From Pseudomonas resinovorans NBRC 106553 (GTDB lineage: Bacteria > Pseudomonadota > Gammaproteobacteria > Pseudomonadales > Pseudomonadaceae): a DNA stretch of 64,000 bases. Shown one piece after another: positions 34,808-42,381 of the stretch; position 1 is the stretch's first letter, and every line of letters starts with the position of its first letter. The position numbers and the translations under genes are program-made. The DNA lies in the NCBI RefSeq assembly GCF_000412695.1, contig NC_021499.1, positions 186,001 to 250,000 of the forward strand, given 5' to 3'. Below the pieces are notes generated by a model. It had not been told where the DNA came from, made no database searches, and saw nothing but the letters and a program-made list of their open reading frames with translations.

Positions 34808-34823
34808 ACTTGTTATAACAAGT
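34808..34823. promoter_or_regulatory. Perfect 16-bp palindrome, predicted GntR operator
   Basis: ACTTGTTATAACAAGT is exactly self-complementary and lies 23 bp before the GntR ATG at 34847. Its core GTTATAAC fits the GT-N-TA / TA-N-AC pattern of HutC-subfamily GntR operators, so it probably lets the regulator repress its own operon. Confidence 0.7.
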
Positions 34824-34846
34824 CAGGACCCAAAGCGACGACGACC

Positions 34847-35596
34847 ATGGCCGAACTGCTCCCCCTCTCCCCGATTCCGCTCTACAGCCAGCTCAAGGAG
34901 CTGCTGCGCGGGCGCATCCTCGACGGCACCTACCCGCCCCACAGCCGCATGCCCTCGGAAAGCGAGCTGGGCAAGGCCTTCGATGTCAGCCGCATCACCG
35001 TGCGCCAGGCGCTGGGCGACCTGCAGAAGGAAGGGCTGATCTTCAAGATTCACGGCAAGGGCACCTTCGTCGCCAAGCCCAAGGCCTTCCAGAACGTGTC
35101 CACCCTGCAGGGCCTGGCCGAATCCATGACCCAGATGGGCTACGAAGTGCTCAACCGCCTGCGCAGCTTCAAGCATGTGCCCGCCAGCGCGCTGGTGGCC
35201 GAGCGCCTCCAGGTGGAAGAAGGCAGCCTGGTCACCGAGATCCGTCGGGTGCGCCTGATCAATCGCGAACCGGTGTCCCTGGAACTCACCTGGCTGCCCC
35301 ACGCGGTGGGCGAGAAGCTGGAGAAGGCCGACCTCGCCACCCGCGACATTTTCCTGATCCTGGAGAACGATTGCGGCATCCCCCTGGGCCACGCCGACCT
35401 CGCCATCGATGCGGTGCTCGCCGACGGCGACCTGACCCAGGCGCTGGGTGTGGAGGAGGGCTCGCCGATCATGCGTATCGAGCGCCTGACCCACGCCGCC
35501 GACGGCACGCCATTGGACTTCGAACACCTCTACTACCGCGGCGATGCCTTCCAGTACCGCCTGCGCATCGATCGCCAGAAGGGACCCCAGGCATGA
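34847..35596 (+). CDS. GntR-family regulator, HutC subfamily (UTRA domain)
   Basis: A 249-residue regulator with an N-terminal winged helix (IPLYSQLKELLRGRILDG, then SESELGKAFDVSRITVRQALGDLQKEGLI, about 11-65), the KGTFVA wing, and a C-terminal UTRA ligand domain (about 90-240). HutC-type proteins usually sense a substrate of the operon they control. Its stop overlaps the start of the flavoprotein gene (ATGA), so it is the first gene of the cluster and is probably autoregulated through the palindrome at 34808. The ligand is unknown. Confidence 0.88.
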   Translation: MAELLPLSPIPLYSQLKELLRGRILDGTYPPHSRMPSESELGKAFDVSRITVRQALGDLQKEGLIFKIHGKGTFVAKPKAFQNVSTLQGLAESMTQMGYEVLNRLRSFKHVPASALVAERLQVEEGSLVTEIRRVRLINREPVSLELTWLPHAVGEKLEKADLATRDIFLILENDCGIPLGHADLAIDAVLADGDLTQALGVEEGSPIMRIERLTHAADGTPLDFEHLYYRGDAFQYRLRIDRQKGPQA

Positions 35597-37317
35597 GCAC
35601 CCATCACCAGGACTACGACATCATCGTCATCGGCGGCGGCACCGCAGGCCCCATGGCGGCGATCAAGGCCAAGGAGCAGAACCGCGAGCTGCGTGTGCTG
35701 CTGCTGGACAAGGCCAACGTCAAGCGCAGCGGCGCCATCAGCATGGGCATGGATGGCCTGAACAACGCCATCATCCCCGGCCACGCGACGCCCGAGCAGT
35801 ACACCAAGGAAATCACCATCGCCAACGACGGCATCGTCAACCAGGCCGCCGTCTACGCCTACGCCACCCACAGCTTCGAGACCATCCAGCAGCTGGACCG
35901 CTGGGGGGTGAAGTTCGAGAAGGACGAGACCGGCGACTACGCGGTGAAGAAGGTCCACCACATGGGCGCCTACGTGCTGCCCATGCCCGAGGGCCACGAC
36001 ATCAAGAAGGTGCTCTACCGCCAGCTGAAACGCGCGCGGGTGGAAATCAGCAACCGCGTGGTCTGCACCCGCCTGCTGCTGGATGGGGAAGGCGCGGCGT
36101 GCGGGGTCATGGGCTTCGACTGCCGCAGCGGCGAGTTCCGGGTGATCCGCGCCAAGGCGGTGATCCTTGCCTGCGGCGCCGCCGGCCGCCTCGGCCTGCC
36201 GTCCTCCGGCTACCTGATGGGCACCTACGAGAACCCCACCAATGCCGGCGACGGCTACGCCATGGCCTACCACGCCGGGGCGGAACTGGCGAACCTGGAA
36301 TGCTTCCAGATCAACCCGCTGATCAAGGACTACAACGGTCCGGCCTGCGCCTACGTCACCGGCCCCCTGGGCGGCTACACCGCCAACTCCAAGGGTGAGC
36401 GCTTCATCGAGTGCGACTACTGGAGCGGGCAGATGATGTGGGAGTTCCACCAGGAGCTCGAAGGCGGTAATGGCCCGGTGTTCCTCAAGCTCGACCACCT
36501 GGCCGAGGAGACCATCCAGACCATCGAGGAAATCCTCCACAGCAACGAGCGCCCGAGCCGTGGCCAGTTCCACGCCAATCGCGGCACCGACTACCGCCAG
36601 CAGATGGTCGAGATGCACATCTCCGAGATCGGTTTCTGCTCGGGCCATTCGGCCTCCGGGGTGTGGGTCAACGAGAAGGCCGAGACCAGCGTGAAGGGCC
36701 TCTACGCCGCCGGCGACATGGCGGCCGTCCCCCACAACTACATGCTCGGCGCCTTCACCTACGGCTGGTTCGCAGGCCGCAACGCGGCGGCCTATGTGGT
36801 CGGGCGCGACTTCGCCGAGATCGACACCGAGCAGGTGGAACGCGAGCGGGCGCGGGTGTTCGCGCCGCTGAACCGCGAGCACGGCCTGCCGCCGGCCCAG
36901 GTGGAATACAAGCTGCGGCGCATGGTCAACGACTACCTGCAGCCGCCCAAGGTGACGAAGAAGATGGAGATCGGCCTCGCGCGCTTCGCCGAGATCGAGC
37001 GGGACCTGGTGCAGATGAAGGCCAACAACCCCCACGAGCTGATGCGCGCCATGGAGGTCTCGGTGATCCGCGACTGCGCCGAGATGGCCGCGCGCGCCTC
37101 GCTGTTCCGTGAGGAAAGCCGCTGGGGCCTGTACCACCACCGTGTCGACCATCCCGAGCGCAACGACGCCGCGTGGTTCTGCCACTGCCACCTGAAGAAG
37201 GGTGAGGACGGCGCCATGACCAGCTTCAAGAAACCGGTGGAGCCCTACCTGATCGCGCTGGATGCCGAAGAGCAGCAGGCCTACGAGCACCTGCGGGTGA
37301 AGACCGAAGCCGCCTGA
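35593..37317 (+). CDS. APS-reductase/fumarate-reductase-like flavoprotein subunit
   Basis: A 574-residue FAD protein of the succinate dehydrogenase/fumarate reductase/adenylylsulfate reductase alpha family. It has the FAD dinucleotide fold DIIVIGGGTAGPMAAIKAKE (about 8-27), a SGAISMGMDGLNNAI substrate-domain segment (about 45-60), a glycine-rich CGAAGRLGLPSSGY block and the C-terminal FAD loop GLYAAGDMAAVPHNYMLGAFTYGWFAGRNAA (about 372-402). It lacks the N-terminal flavinylation context of true SdhA. Pairing with a small two-cluster ferredoxin (37464) is the AprA/AprB pattern rather than the SdhA/SdhB one. The context with an organosulfur-type ABC importer suggests a redox step on an organic sulfur or carboxylate compound; the substrate is not known. 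Confidence 0.8.
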   Translation: MSTHHQDYDIIVIGGGTAGPMAAIKAKEQNRELRVLLLDKANVKRSGAISMGMDGLNNAIIPGHATPEQYTKEITIANDGIVNQAAVYAYATHSFETIQQLDRWGVKFEKDETGDYAVKKVHHMGAYVLPMPEGHDIKKVLYRQLKRARVEISNRVVCTRLLLDGEGAACGVMGFDCRSGEFRVIRAKAVILACGAAGRLGLPSSGYLMGTYENPTNAGDGYAMAYHAGAELANLECFQINPLIKDYNGPACAYVTGPLGGYTANSKGERFIECDYWSGQMMWEFHQELEGGNGPVFLKLDHLAEETIQTIEEILHSNERPSRGQFHANRGTDYRQQMVEMHISEIGFCSGHSASGVWVNEKAETSVKGLYAAGDMAAVPHNYMLGAFTYGWFAGRNAAAYVVGRDFAEIDTEQVERERARVFAPLNREHGLPPAQVEYKLRRMVNDYLQPPKVTKKMEIGLARFAEIERDLVQMKANNPHELMRAMEVSVIRDCAEMAARASLFREESRWGLYHHRVDHPERNDAAWFCHCHLKKGEDGAMTSFKKPVEPYLIALDAEEQQAYEHLRVKTEAA

Positions 37318-37322
37318 CCCTT

Positions 37323-37399
37323 GTTGGGCTTCGCAGGCTCAGCGCCAACCTACCCGGCATTCGCGTCGTAGGTTGGTGAAGAGTGAAGCGAAGCCCAAC
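37323..37399. repeat. Family-A inverted repeat inside the flavoprotein-ferredoxin operon
   Basis: Arms GTTGGGCTTCGC and GCGAAGCCCAAC with a GCCAACCTAC / GTAGGTTGGT inner pair. It separates the flavoprotein stop (37317) from the ferredoxin start (37464). Confidence 0.85.
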
Positions 37400-37463
37400 A
37401 TGGAGCGCAACGCGCTCCTCGCCAGACCCATAACGAGAGCCCCAGGCTCCAAGGACCCGTGAC

Positions 37464-37709
37464 ATGGCCTATCAGCCCCAGGAAATCTTCTTTCGCAGCA
37501 GCGCGCCGGTGACCATCGACGAAGACAAATGCATCGCCCACAAGGGCTGCACCGTCTGCGTCGAGGTCTGCCCCATGGACCTCCTGGCCATCAACCCGGC
37601 CACCCAGAAGGCCTACATGGCCTTCGACGAGTGCTGGTACTGCATGCCCTGCGAGAAGGACTGCCCCACCGGCGCGGTGAAGGTGGAGATCCCCTACCTG
37701 CTGCGCTGA
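37464..37709 (+). CDS. Two-[4Fe-4S] ferredoxin, AprB-like
   Basis: An 81-residue iron-sulfur protein. Cluster ligands are Cys23, 29, 32 and 36 (CIAHKGCTVCVEVC, an unusual Cx5Cx2Cx3C spacing as in APS reductase beta subunits) and Cys57, 60, 63 and 67 (CWYCMPCEKDC). There is no long C-terminal tail like that of authentic AprB. It most likely carries electrons to or from the flavoprotein at 35593. CAAGGAC precedes ATG 37464. The 161-bp gap that follows shows no gene or clear hairpin. Confidence 0.85.
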   Translation: MAYQPQEIFFRSSAPVTIDEDKCIAHKGCTVCVEVCPMDLLAINPATQKAYMAFDECWYCMPCEKDCPTGAVKVEIPYLLR

Positions 37710-37870
37710 GCCTTCCGCGTGGGTATCGCTGCGCCAGTCCAAGGCACCAGAAAAGCAACAAACGCCATCCGGCCCACCCCCGGACGCCTCACCTGAAAGC
37801 CCCTCGTTTCCCACCACCCGACCGCGTGGCGGAGACGATTCCAACACTCATGATTCGAGGGGAAACACCC

Positions 37871-39280
37871 ATGCGTCTTCGTGCAACCATCGCCGGCCTC
37901 GCGCTGGCCATCTCCACCGCTTCGGCTTCCGCCGAGACCATCCGCATCGCCATCGGCACCCAGGACACCACCATCAACTGCGCCACCGGCGGCCTGCTCA
38001 TCCGCGAGCTGGGCCTGCTGGAGAAGTACCTGCCCCACGATGGCAAGTACCAGGACGCCGACTACCAGGTGGAGTGGAAGAACTTCACCAGCGGCGCGCC
38101 GCTGACCAACGAGATGGTCGCCGGCAAGCTGGACTTCGGCGCCATGGCCGACTTCCCCGGCTCCTTCAACGGTGTCGCCCACCTCGATGCCGGCAAGCGC
38201 AGCCTGTTCATCAGCGTGCTGTCCGGCAGCACCCAGGGCAGCGGCAACGGCATCGTGGTGCCGGCGGCGTCCAGCGTGCAGTCCCTCGCCGAGCTCAAGG
38301 GCAAGACCATTTCCGTGCCCTTCGCCTCCACCGCACACGGCATGCTGCTGCGCGCCGTCGCCGCCCAGGGCTGGGACCCGGAGAAGGACGTGCGGATCAT
38401 CGCCCAGCCGCCGGAGATCGCCGGCTCCGCCCTGCGCAGCAACCGCATCGAAGCCCACGCCGACTTCGTGCCCTTCGCAGAGCTGTTCCCCAACCGTGGC
38501 TTCGCCCGCAAGATCTACGACGGCTCCCAGGCCGAGGCGCCGACCTTCCACGGCGCCCTGGTGGACGCCGACTACGCCAAGAAGTACCCGGAGATCGTCA
38601 CCGCCTACCTGCGCGCCAGCCTGGAGGCCGACCGCCTGTTCGCCGCCGAACCCGAGAAGTACAGCGAGCTGATCGAGAAAGTCACCGGTATCGAGGCCGA
38701 GGTGAACTACCTGTTCCACGGCCCACTCGGCCTGCAGACCCGCGACCTGACCTGGAAGCCCGAGTACCGCCAGGCGGTGGCCACTTCCATCGATACCCTG
38801 AAGCTCCTGAAGAAGACCGATCGCGGGCTGGACACCGCCAAGTTCATCGACGACCAGTACATCCGCGCGGCCTTCAAGGCCGCCGGGCAGGACTACGACC
38901 AGGCGCTGAAGAACTACGCCCAACTGCCGCTCAAGGCCAACGACGCCGCCACCGGCAAGCCCATCACCGACTTCAAGCGCCTGGCGCAGATCTGGGTGCG
39001 CGGCGAGGACAAGGTGCGCCACTACGCATCGCCCGAAGCGGCCCTGGCGGCCCTGGCCCAGCTGGAACAGGAGGGCAAGGACATCCGCGCCATCTACGCC
39101 CAGGCCACCGACAGCGGCATCAAGCTGCTGGCCAGCCAGGCCTGGTTCGTGCGTAACGACAAGGGCGAGCTGAATGCCTTCCTGCTCAAGCAGCAGGCCG
39201 AGGACTACGCCCAGCGGCACGGTGGCACCGCCCTGGACTTCACCAGCGCCAACCAGAAGCAGGCCGTCGCCAGCCGCTGA
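37871..39280 (+). CDS. ABC importer binding protein with C-terminal NosL-like extension
   Basis: A 469-residue secreted protein (signal about 1-21, ending ASAE). Residues about 22-340 form an NrtA/TauA/SsuA-type binding domain: GTQDTTINCATGG, NEMVAGKLDFGAMADFPGS (about 79-97), LKGKTISVPFASTAHG (about 143-158). Family members usually stop near residue 330. Here about 100 more residues follow (about 370-462) with the pattern VRHYASPEAALAAL, IRAIYAQATDSGIKLLASQAWFV and QAEDYAQRHGGTALDF, which resembles the C-terminal half of NosL copper proteins. The NosL Cys-Gly-Met copper motif is absent. The frame is open upstream, but ATG 37871 preceded by GAGGGG gives the signal peptide. Its substrate is unknown. 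Confidence 0.78.
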   Translation: MRLRATIAGLALAISTASASAETIRIAIGTQDTTINCATGGLLIRELGLLEKYLPHDGKYQDADYQVEWKNFTSGAPLTNEMVAGKLDFGAMADFPGSFNGVAHLDAGKRSLFISVLSGSTQGSGNGIVVPAASSVQSLAELKGKTISVPFASTAHGMLLRAVAAQGWDPEKDVRIIAQPPEIAGSALRSNRIEAHADFVPFAELFPNRGFARKIYDGSQAEAPTFHGALVDADYAKKYPEIVTAYLRASLEADRLFAAEPEKYSELIEKVTGIEAEVNYLFHGPLGLQTRDLTWKPEYRQAVATSIDTLKLLKKTDRGLDTAKFIDDQYIRAAFKAAGQDYDQALKNYAQLPLKANDAATGKPITDFKRLAQIWVRGEDKVRHYASPEAALAALAQLEQEGKDIRAIYAQATDSGIKLLASQAWFVRNDKGELNAFLLKQQAEDYAQRHGGTALDFTSANQKQAVASR

Positions 39281-39290
39281 TCGCAGAACC

Positions 39291-39377
39291 GTAGGTTGGC
39301 GCTGAGCACAGCGAAGCCCAACGTGCCCATGCCGGAGAGCGCCACGTTGGGCCGCGCTTCGCTTGGCGCCAACCTAC
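39291..39377. repeat. Family-A inverted repeat between binding-protein and permease genes
   Basis: GTAGGTTGGCGC and GCGCCAACCTAC are outer arms, with GCGAAGCCCAAC / GTTGGGCCGCGC inside. The permease ribosome-binding site AGGAGG (39379-39384) starts directly after the right arm, so folding might affect permease translation. Confidence 0.85.
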
Positions 39378-39391
39378 AGGAGGACGACCCC

Positions 39392-40171
39392 ATGACGCAT
39401 TACTACCGCTGGCCCCTGCGCCTCACCTCCCTGGCGGCCTGCCTGCTGTTCTGGCAGCTGGCATCCACCACGAGGCTGGACCTGGGCCTGCTCACCTTCA
39501 GCTACGTGCCCACGCCCGCCGCGGTGCTGGATGCCGCCTGGCAACTGCTGCACTCCAGCAAGCTGCTGGCGCACCTTTCCGGCAGCCTGTCGCGGGTATT
39601 CGCCGGCTACCTCGCCGCCGCCCTGGTCGGCGTGGCGCTGGGCCTGGCCATCGGCCGCTCGCGCTGGGCCGAGTACTGCCTGCTGCCGCCGTTGGAAGTG
39701 CTGCGACCCATTCCGGCGGTGGCCTGGATTCCCCTGGCCATCCTGATGTTTCCCTCCTCGGAGCTGTCCATGGTGTTCATCACCTTCACCGGCGCCCTGT
39801 TCCCCATTCTGCTCAACACCGTGCACGGCGTCGAAGGCGTCGACCCGCGCCTGGTCGCCTCGGCGCGCAGCCTCGGCGCCGGGCGTCTGGCCATCCTGCG
39901 GGAGGTGATCCTGCCGGGCGCCGCGCCGAGCATCGTCACGGGCCTCGCCATCGGCATGGGCACCTCGTGGTTCTGCCTGGTGACCGCCGAGATGATCTCC
40001 GGCCAGTTCGGCATCGGCTACTACACCTGGGAGTCCTACGTGGTGCAGAACTACCCCGACATCCTGGTCGGCATGTTGCTCATCGGCCTGCTCGGCATGG
40101 GCAGTAGCGGCCTGGTCAAGCGTCTCGGCGCCCTGGCCACGCCCTGGTACCGCGCACGGAGGAACGCCTGA
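39392..40171 (+). CDS. ABC importer permease, NrtB/SsuC family
   Basis: A 259-residue permease with about six helices; the coupling loop reads ASARSLGAGRLAILREVILPGAAPSIVTG (around 155-183). The frame is open further upstream through the repeat, but ATG 39392 with ACAGGAGG is the start. It overlaps the ATPase start by 1 nt (TGATG). It serves the binding protein at 37871. Confidence 0.9.
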   Translation: MTHYYRWPLRLTSLAACLLFWQLASTTRLDLGLLTFSYVPTPAAVLDAAWQLLHSSKLLAHLSGSLSRVFAGYLAAALVGVALGLAIGRSRWAEYCLLPPLEVLRPIPAVAWIPLAILMFPSSELSMVFITFTGALFPILLNTVHGVEGVDPRLVASARSLGAGRLAILREVILPGAAPSIVTGLAIGMGTSWFCLVTAEMISGQFGIGYYTWESYVVQNYPDILVGMLLIGLLGMGSSGLVKRLGALATPWYRARRNA

Positions 40172-41025
40172 TGAGTGCCTTCGAACAGGCCGTCGAGCCC
40201 GGCCGCATCCAGGCCCGCGGCATGTCCATCCGCCTGGGCCGGGGCAAGGACGCCTTCGAGGCGGTGCAGGCCCTGGATTTCTCCATCGCCGCCGGGGAGT
40301 TCGTCTGCATCCTCGGCCCCTCGGGCTGCGGCAAATCCACCCTGCTCGGCGCCCTGGCCGGGCATCTCACTCCCAGCGCCGGCAGCCTGGAAGTGGATGG
40401 CCGCGCCGTGGACGGGCCCTCGCCCGAGCGCGGCATGGTGTTCCAGCACCACACCCTGCTGCCCTGGCGCAGCGTGCTCGACAACGTCGCCTTCGGCCTG
40501 AAGATGCAGGGCATCGGCAAGGCCGAACGGCGCCAGCGCGCCGCCGAGTTCCTGCGCCTGGTGGGCCTGGCCGATTTCGCCGGGCGCTGGCCGAGCCAGC
40601 TTTCCGGTGGCATGCAGCAGCGCGCCGAGATCGCCCGCGTGCTGATCAACCGCCCGCGCCTGCTGCTGATGGACGAACCCTTCGGCGCCCTGGATGCGCA
40701 AACCCGCTCGCGGATGCAGGAGCTCTTGCTGGATATCTGGACGCGCATCCGCACCACGGTGGTGTTCGTCACCCATGACATAGACGAAGCGCTGTTCCTC
40801 GCCGACCGCATCCTGGTGATGAGCCCTCGCCCCGGACGCTTCATCGAGGACCTGCACCTGGACTTCCCACGGCCGCGCCGCGCCAGCCTGCTCACCAGCC
40901 CCGGCTTCACCCACCTCAAGCGTCACTGCCTGGAACTGCTGCGCCATGAAGAAGGCCGCGAGCTGCCGCGCCTGACGCCCCTGGGCCTGCCCACCGACCA
41001 TCCGCCATTGCGAATCGCCCTATGA
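40171..41025 (+). CDS. ABC importer ATPase, NrtD/SsuB family
   Basis: A 284-residue ATPase with Walker A GPSGCGKST (about 49-57), Q-loop FQHHTLLPW, signature LSGGMQQRAEIARV, Walker [13 protein letters not shown] and FVTHDIDEALFLADR. It has about 25 extra residues at the N-terminus and about 40 at the C-terminus compared with minimal SsuB. The start overlaps the permease stop, and its own stop overlaps the HEAT-repeat gene (ATGA). Confidence 0.92.
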   Translation: MSAFEQAVEPGRIQARGMSIRLGRGKDAFEAVQALDFSIAAGEFVCILGPSGCGKSTLLGALAGHLTPSAGSLEVDGRAVDGPSPERGMVFQHHTLLPWRSVLDNVAFGLKMQGIGKAERRQRAAEFLRLVGLADFAGRWPSQLSGGMQQRAEIARVLINRPRLLLMDEPFGALDAQTRSRMQELLLDIWTRIRTTVVFVTHDIDEALFLADRILVMSPRPGRFIEDLHLDFPRPRRASLLTSPGFTHLKRHCLELLRHEEGRELPRLTPLGLPTDHPPLRIAL

Positions 41026-41987
41026 CCCCACATGACACAGACAACCCTGACATCCTCGACCTGCTGCCGCGTCTGGCCGATGACGACGCCGGCGTACGGC
41101 GCATCGCCCTGATCGAGTTGGCCGACCTGGAAGACCCCGAGGGCCTGCCCTGGCTCACCGCCGCGCTGGCGTCGGACGATGCCGCCGAGGTACGCGCCGA
41201 GGCCGCACGCCTGCTGGAGGCCTGGGAGGAACCCGAGGTGGTCCAGGCCCTCTGCGCCGCCCTCACCGATGGCGCCGACCCCGTGCGGGTGGCCGCCGCC
41301 CAGAGCCTCAGCGAGCTGAAGAGCCTGGAGGCCGGGCGGCTGATCCTGCCCTGGGTGAGCCATGCCGACGCCTTCGTCCGCGCAAGTAGCCTGCGCGCCC
41401 TGCGCGAGCTGCGCCTGGAGGAAGCGGCCGGGCCGGCCCTGCTGGCCCTGGAGGATGCCGAGGCCACGGTGCGCCGCGAGGCGGTGGGTATTCTTGGCTG
41501 GCTCAAGCAGGAAGCCGCGTTGCCGGCGTTGGCGCGCCTGGCCAGCGACGATGCCGACACCGAGGTGCGCCGCACCGCCACCGGTGCCCTGGGCCTGGCC
41601 CGTGGCGCCGAGGTGCTGCCGGCGTTGTTCGCGGCCCTGGGCGATGGCGCCTGGCAGGTGCGCGAGGAAGCTGCCACCACCCTCGGCAAGCTCGGCCTGG
41701 CGGAAGCCGGCGCGGCGCTGGCGCGCGCCCTGGCCGATGATTACTGGCAGGTTCGCCTGCGCGCCGCGCGGGCCCTGGGCCGCCTGCGCTACCGCGAGGC
41801 CGGTGGCGGCCTCGCCGAGTTGCTGCTGCATGGCATCGCCAACCTGCGCAAGGAGGCCGCCCTGGCCCTTGGCGAACTGGGTGATAGCACGGCGCTGCCG
41901 GTGCTGCGCGCCGCCGAGGCCGACGGCGATCCAGAAGTGCGCAAGGCGGTGCGTATCGCCCTGGCCCAACTGCAAGGCGCGGCCTGA
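41022..41987 (+). CDS. HEAT-repeat (PBS-lyase-type) protein
   Basis: A 321-residue soluble protein built of about nine or ten helical pairs of roughly 30 residues, each with a D.AEVRAEAARLL- or EVRRTATGALG-type second helix. There is no signal peptide or membrane helix, so it is cytoplasmic. HEAT repeats bind proteins; in this cluster it may hold together the flavoprotein/ferredoxin pair or assist its cofactor loading, but this is inference. Its start and stop overlap the neighbours by 4 and 1 nt, so it belongs to the importer operon. Confidence 0.85.
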   Translation: MTPHDTDNPDILDLLPRLADDDAGVRRIALIELADLEDPEGLPWLTAALASDDAAEVRAEAARLLEAWEEPEVVQALCAALTDGADPVRVAAAQSLSELKSLEAGRLILPWVSHADAFVRASSLRALRELRLEEAAGPALLALEDAEATVRREAVGILGWLKQEAALPALARLASDDADTEVRRTATGALGLARGAEVLPALFAALGDGAWQVREEAATTLGKLGLAEAGAALARALADDYWQVRLRAARALGRLRYREAGGGLAELLLHGIANLRKEAALALGELGDSTALPVLRAAEADGDPEVRKAVRIALAQLQGAA

Positions 41988-42274
41988 TGGACGCCCCCAG
42001 CGCCCTGCGCAATTCCCGCAGCGAGACGGTGTTGCGCCTGGAGTGGGCCGATGGCGAGCGCCAGGCGCTCAGCCACGCCCGTTTGCGCGGCGCCTGCCCC
42101 TGTGCCCAGTGCAAGGCGGCGCGCCTGCGTGGCGTGATCGCCACGGTCGACCCGGACGTGCGCCTGGAGCGCATCGCCTTGCAGGGCTATGGCGTGCAGC
42201 TGGTGTTCAGCGATGGCCACGAACGGGGGATCTACCCCTGGGATTACCTGCGGGAGCTGGGCGGTACGCCGTGA
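41987..42274 (+). CDS. DUF971 (GBBH-like N-terminal) protein
   Basis: A 95-residue protein of the DUF971 family, equivalent to the zinc-binding N-terminal domain of gamma-butyrobetaine hydroxylase-like enzymes. It shows LRLEWADGERQALSHARLRGACPCAQCK (about 16-43), with Cys residues in a CPCAQC knuckle, and the signature HERGIYPWDYLREL near the C-terminus. Stand-alone DUF971 proteins often lie near iron-sulfur or sulfur genes, but no function is settled. It is the last gene of the cluster, and a family-A repeat follows. Confidence 0.85.
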   Translation: MDAPSALRNSRSETVLRLEWADGERQALSHARLRGACPCAQCKAARLRGVIATVDPDVRLERIALQGYGVQLVFSDGHERGIYPWDYLRELGGTP

Positions 42275-42294
42275 TTCCGGTGCGCGCCCAGCTC

Positions 42295-42381
42295 GTAGGA
42301 TGGGTCGGGCGGCGTTCCGTTGAGCGGAGCGATACCCATCAGTCCCGCCCGCATGGGTATCGCAGGCTCAACCCATCCTAC
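42295..42381. repeat. Family-A inverted repeat, GTAGGATGGGT variant
   Basis: Arms GTAGGATGGGT and ACCCATCCTAC with GCGATACCCAT / ATGGGTATCGC inside, as at 24991. It lies between two convergent genes and overlaps the 3' end of the OPT transporter gene by about 14 bp. Confidence 0.82.

Noticed and set aside
35593..37317. Flavoprotein as SdhA/FrdA of the respiratory chain
   Set aside because: No SdhB-type iron-sulfur subunit (2Fe-2S, 4Fe-4S, 3Fe-4S) or membrane anchor is present. The partner is a two-cluster ferredoxin with AprB-type spacing.
37323..37460. Riboswitch in the gap between flavoprotein and ferredoxin genes
   Set aside because: The dyad is a member of the dispersed family-A repeat and not a conserved aptamer.
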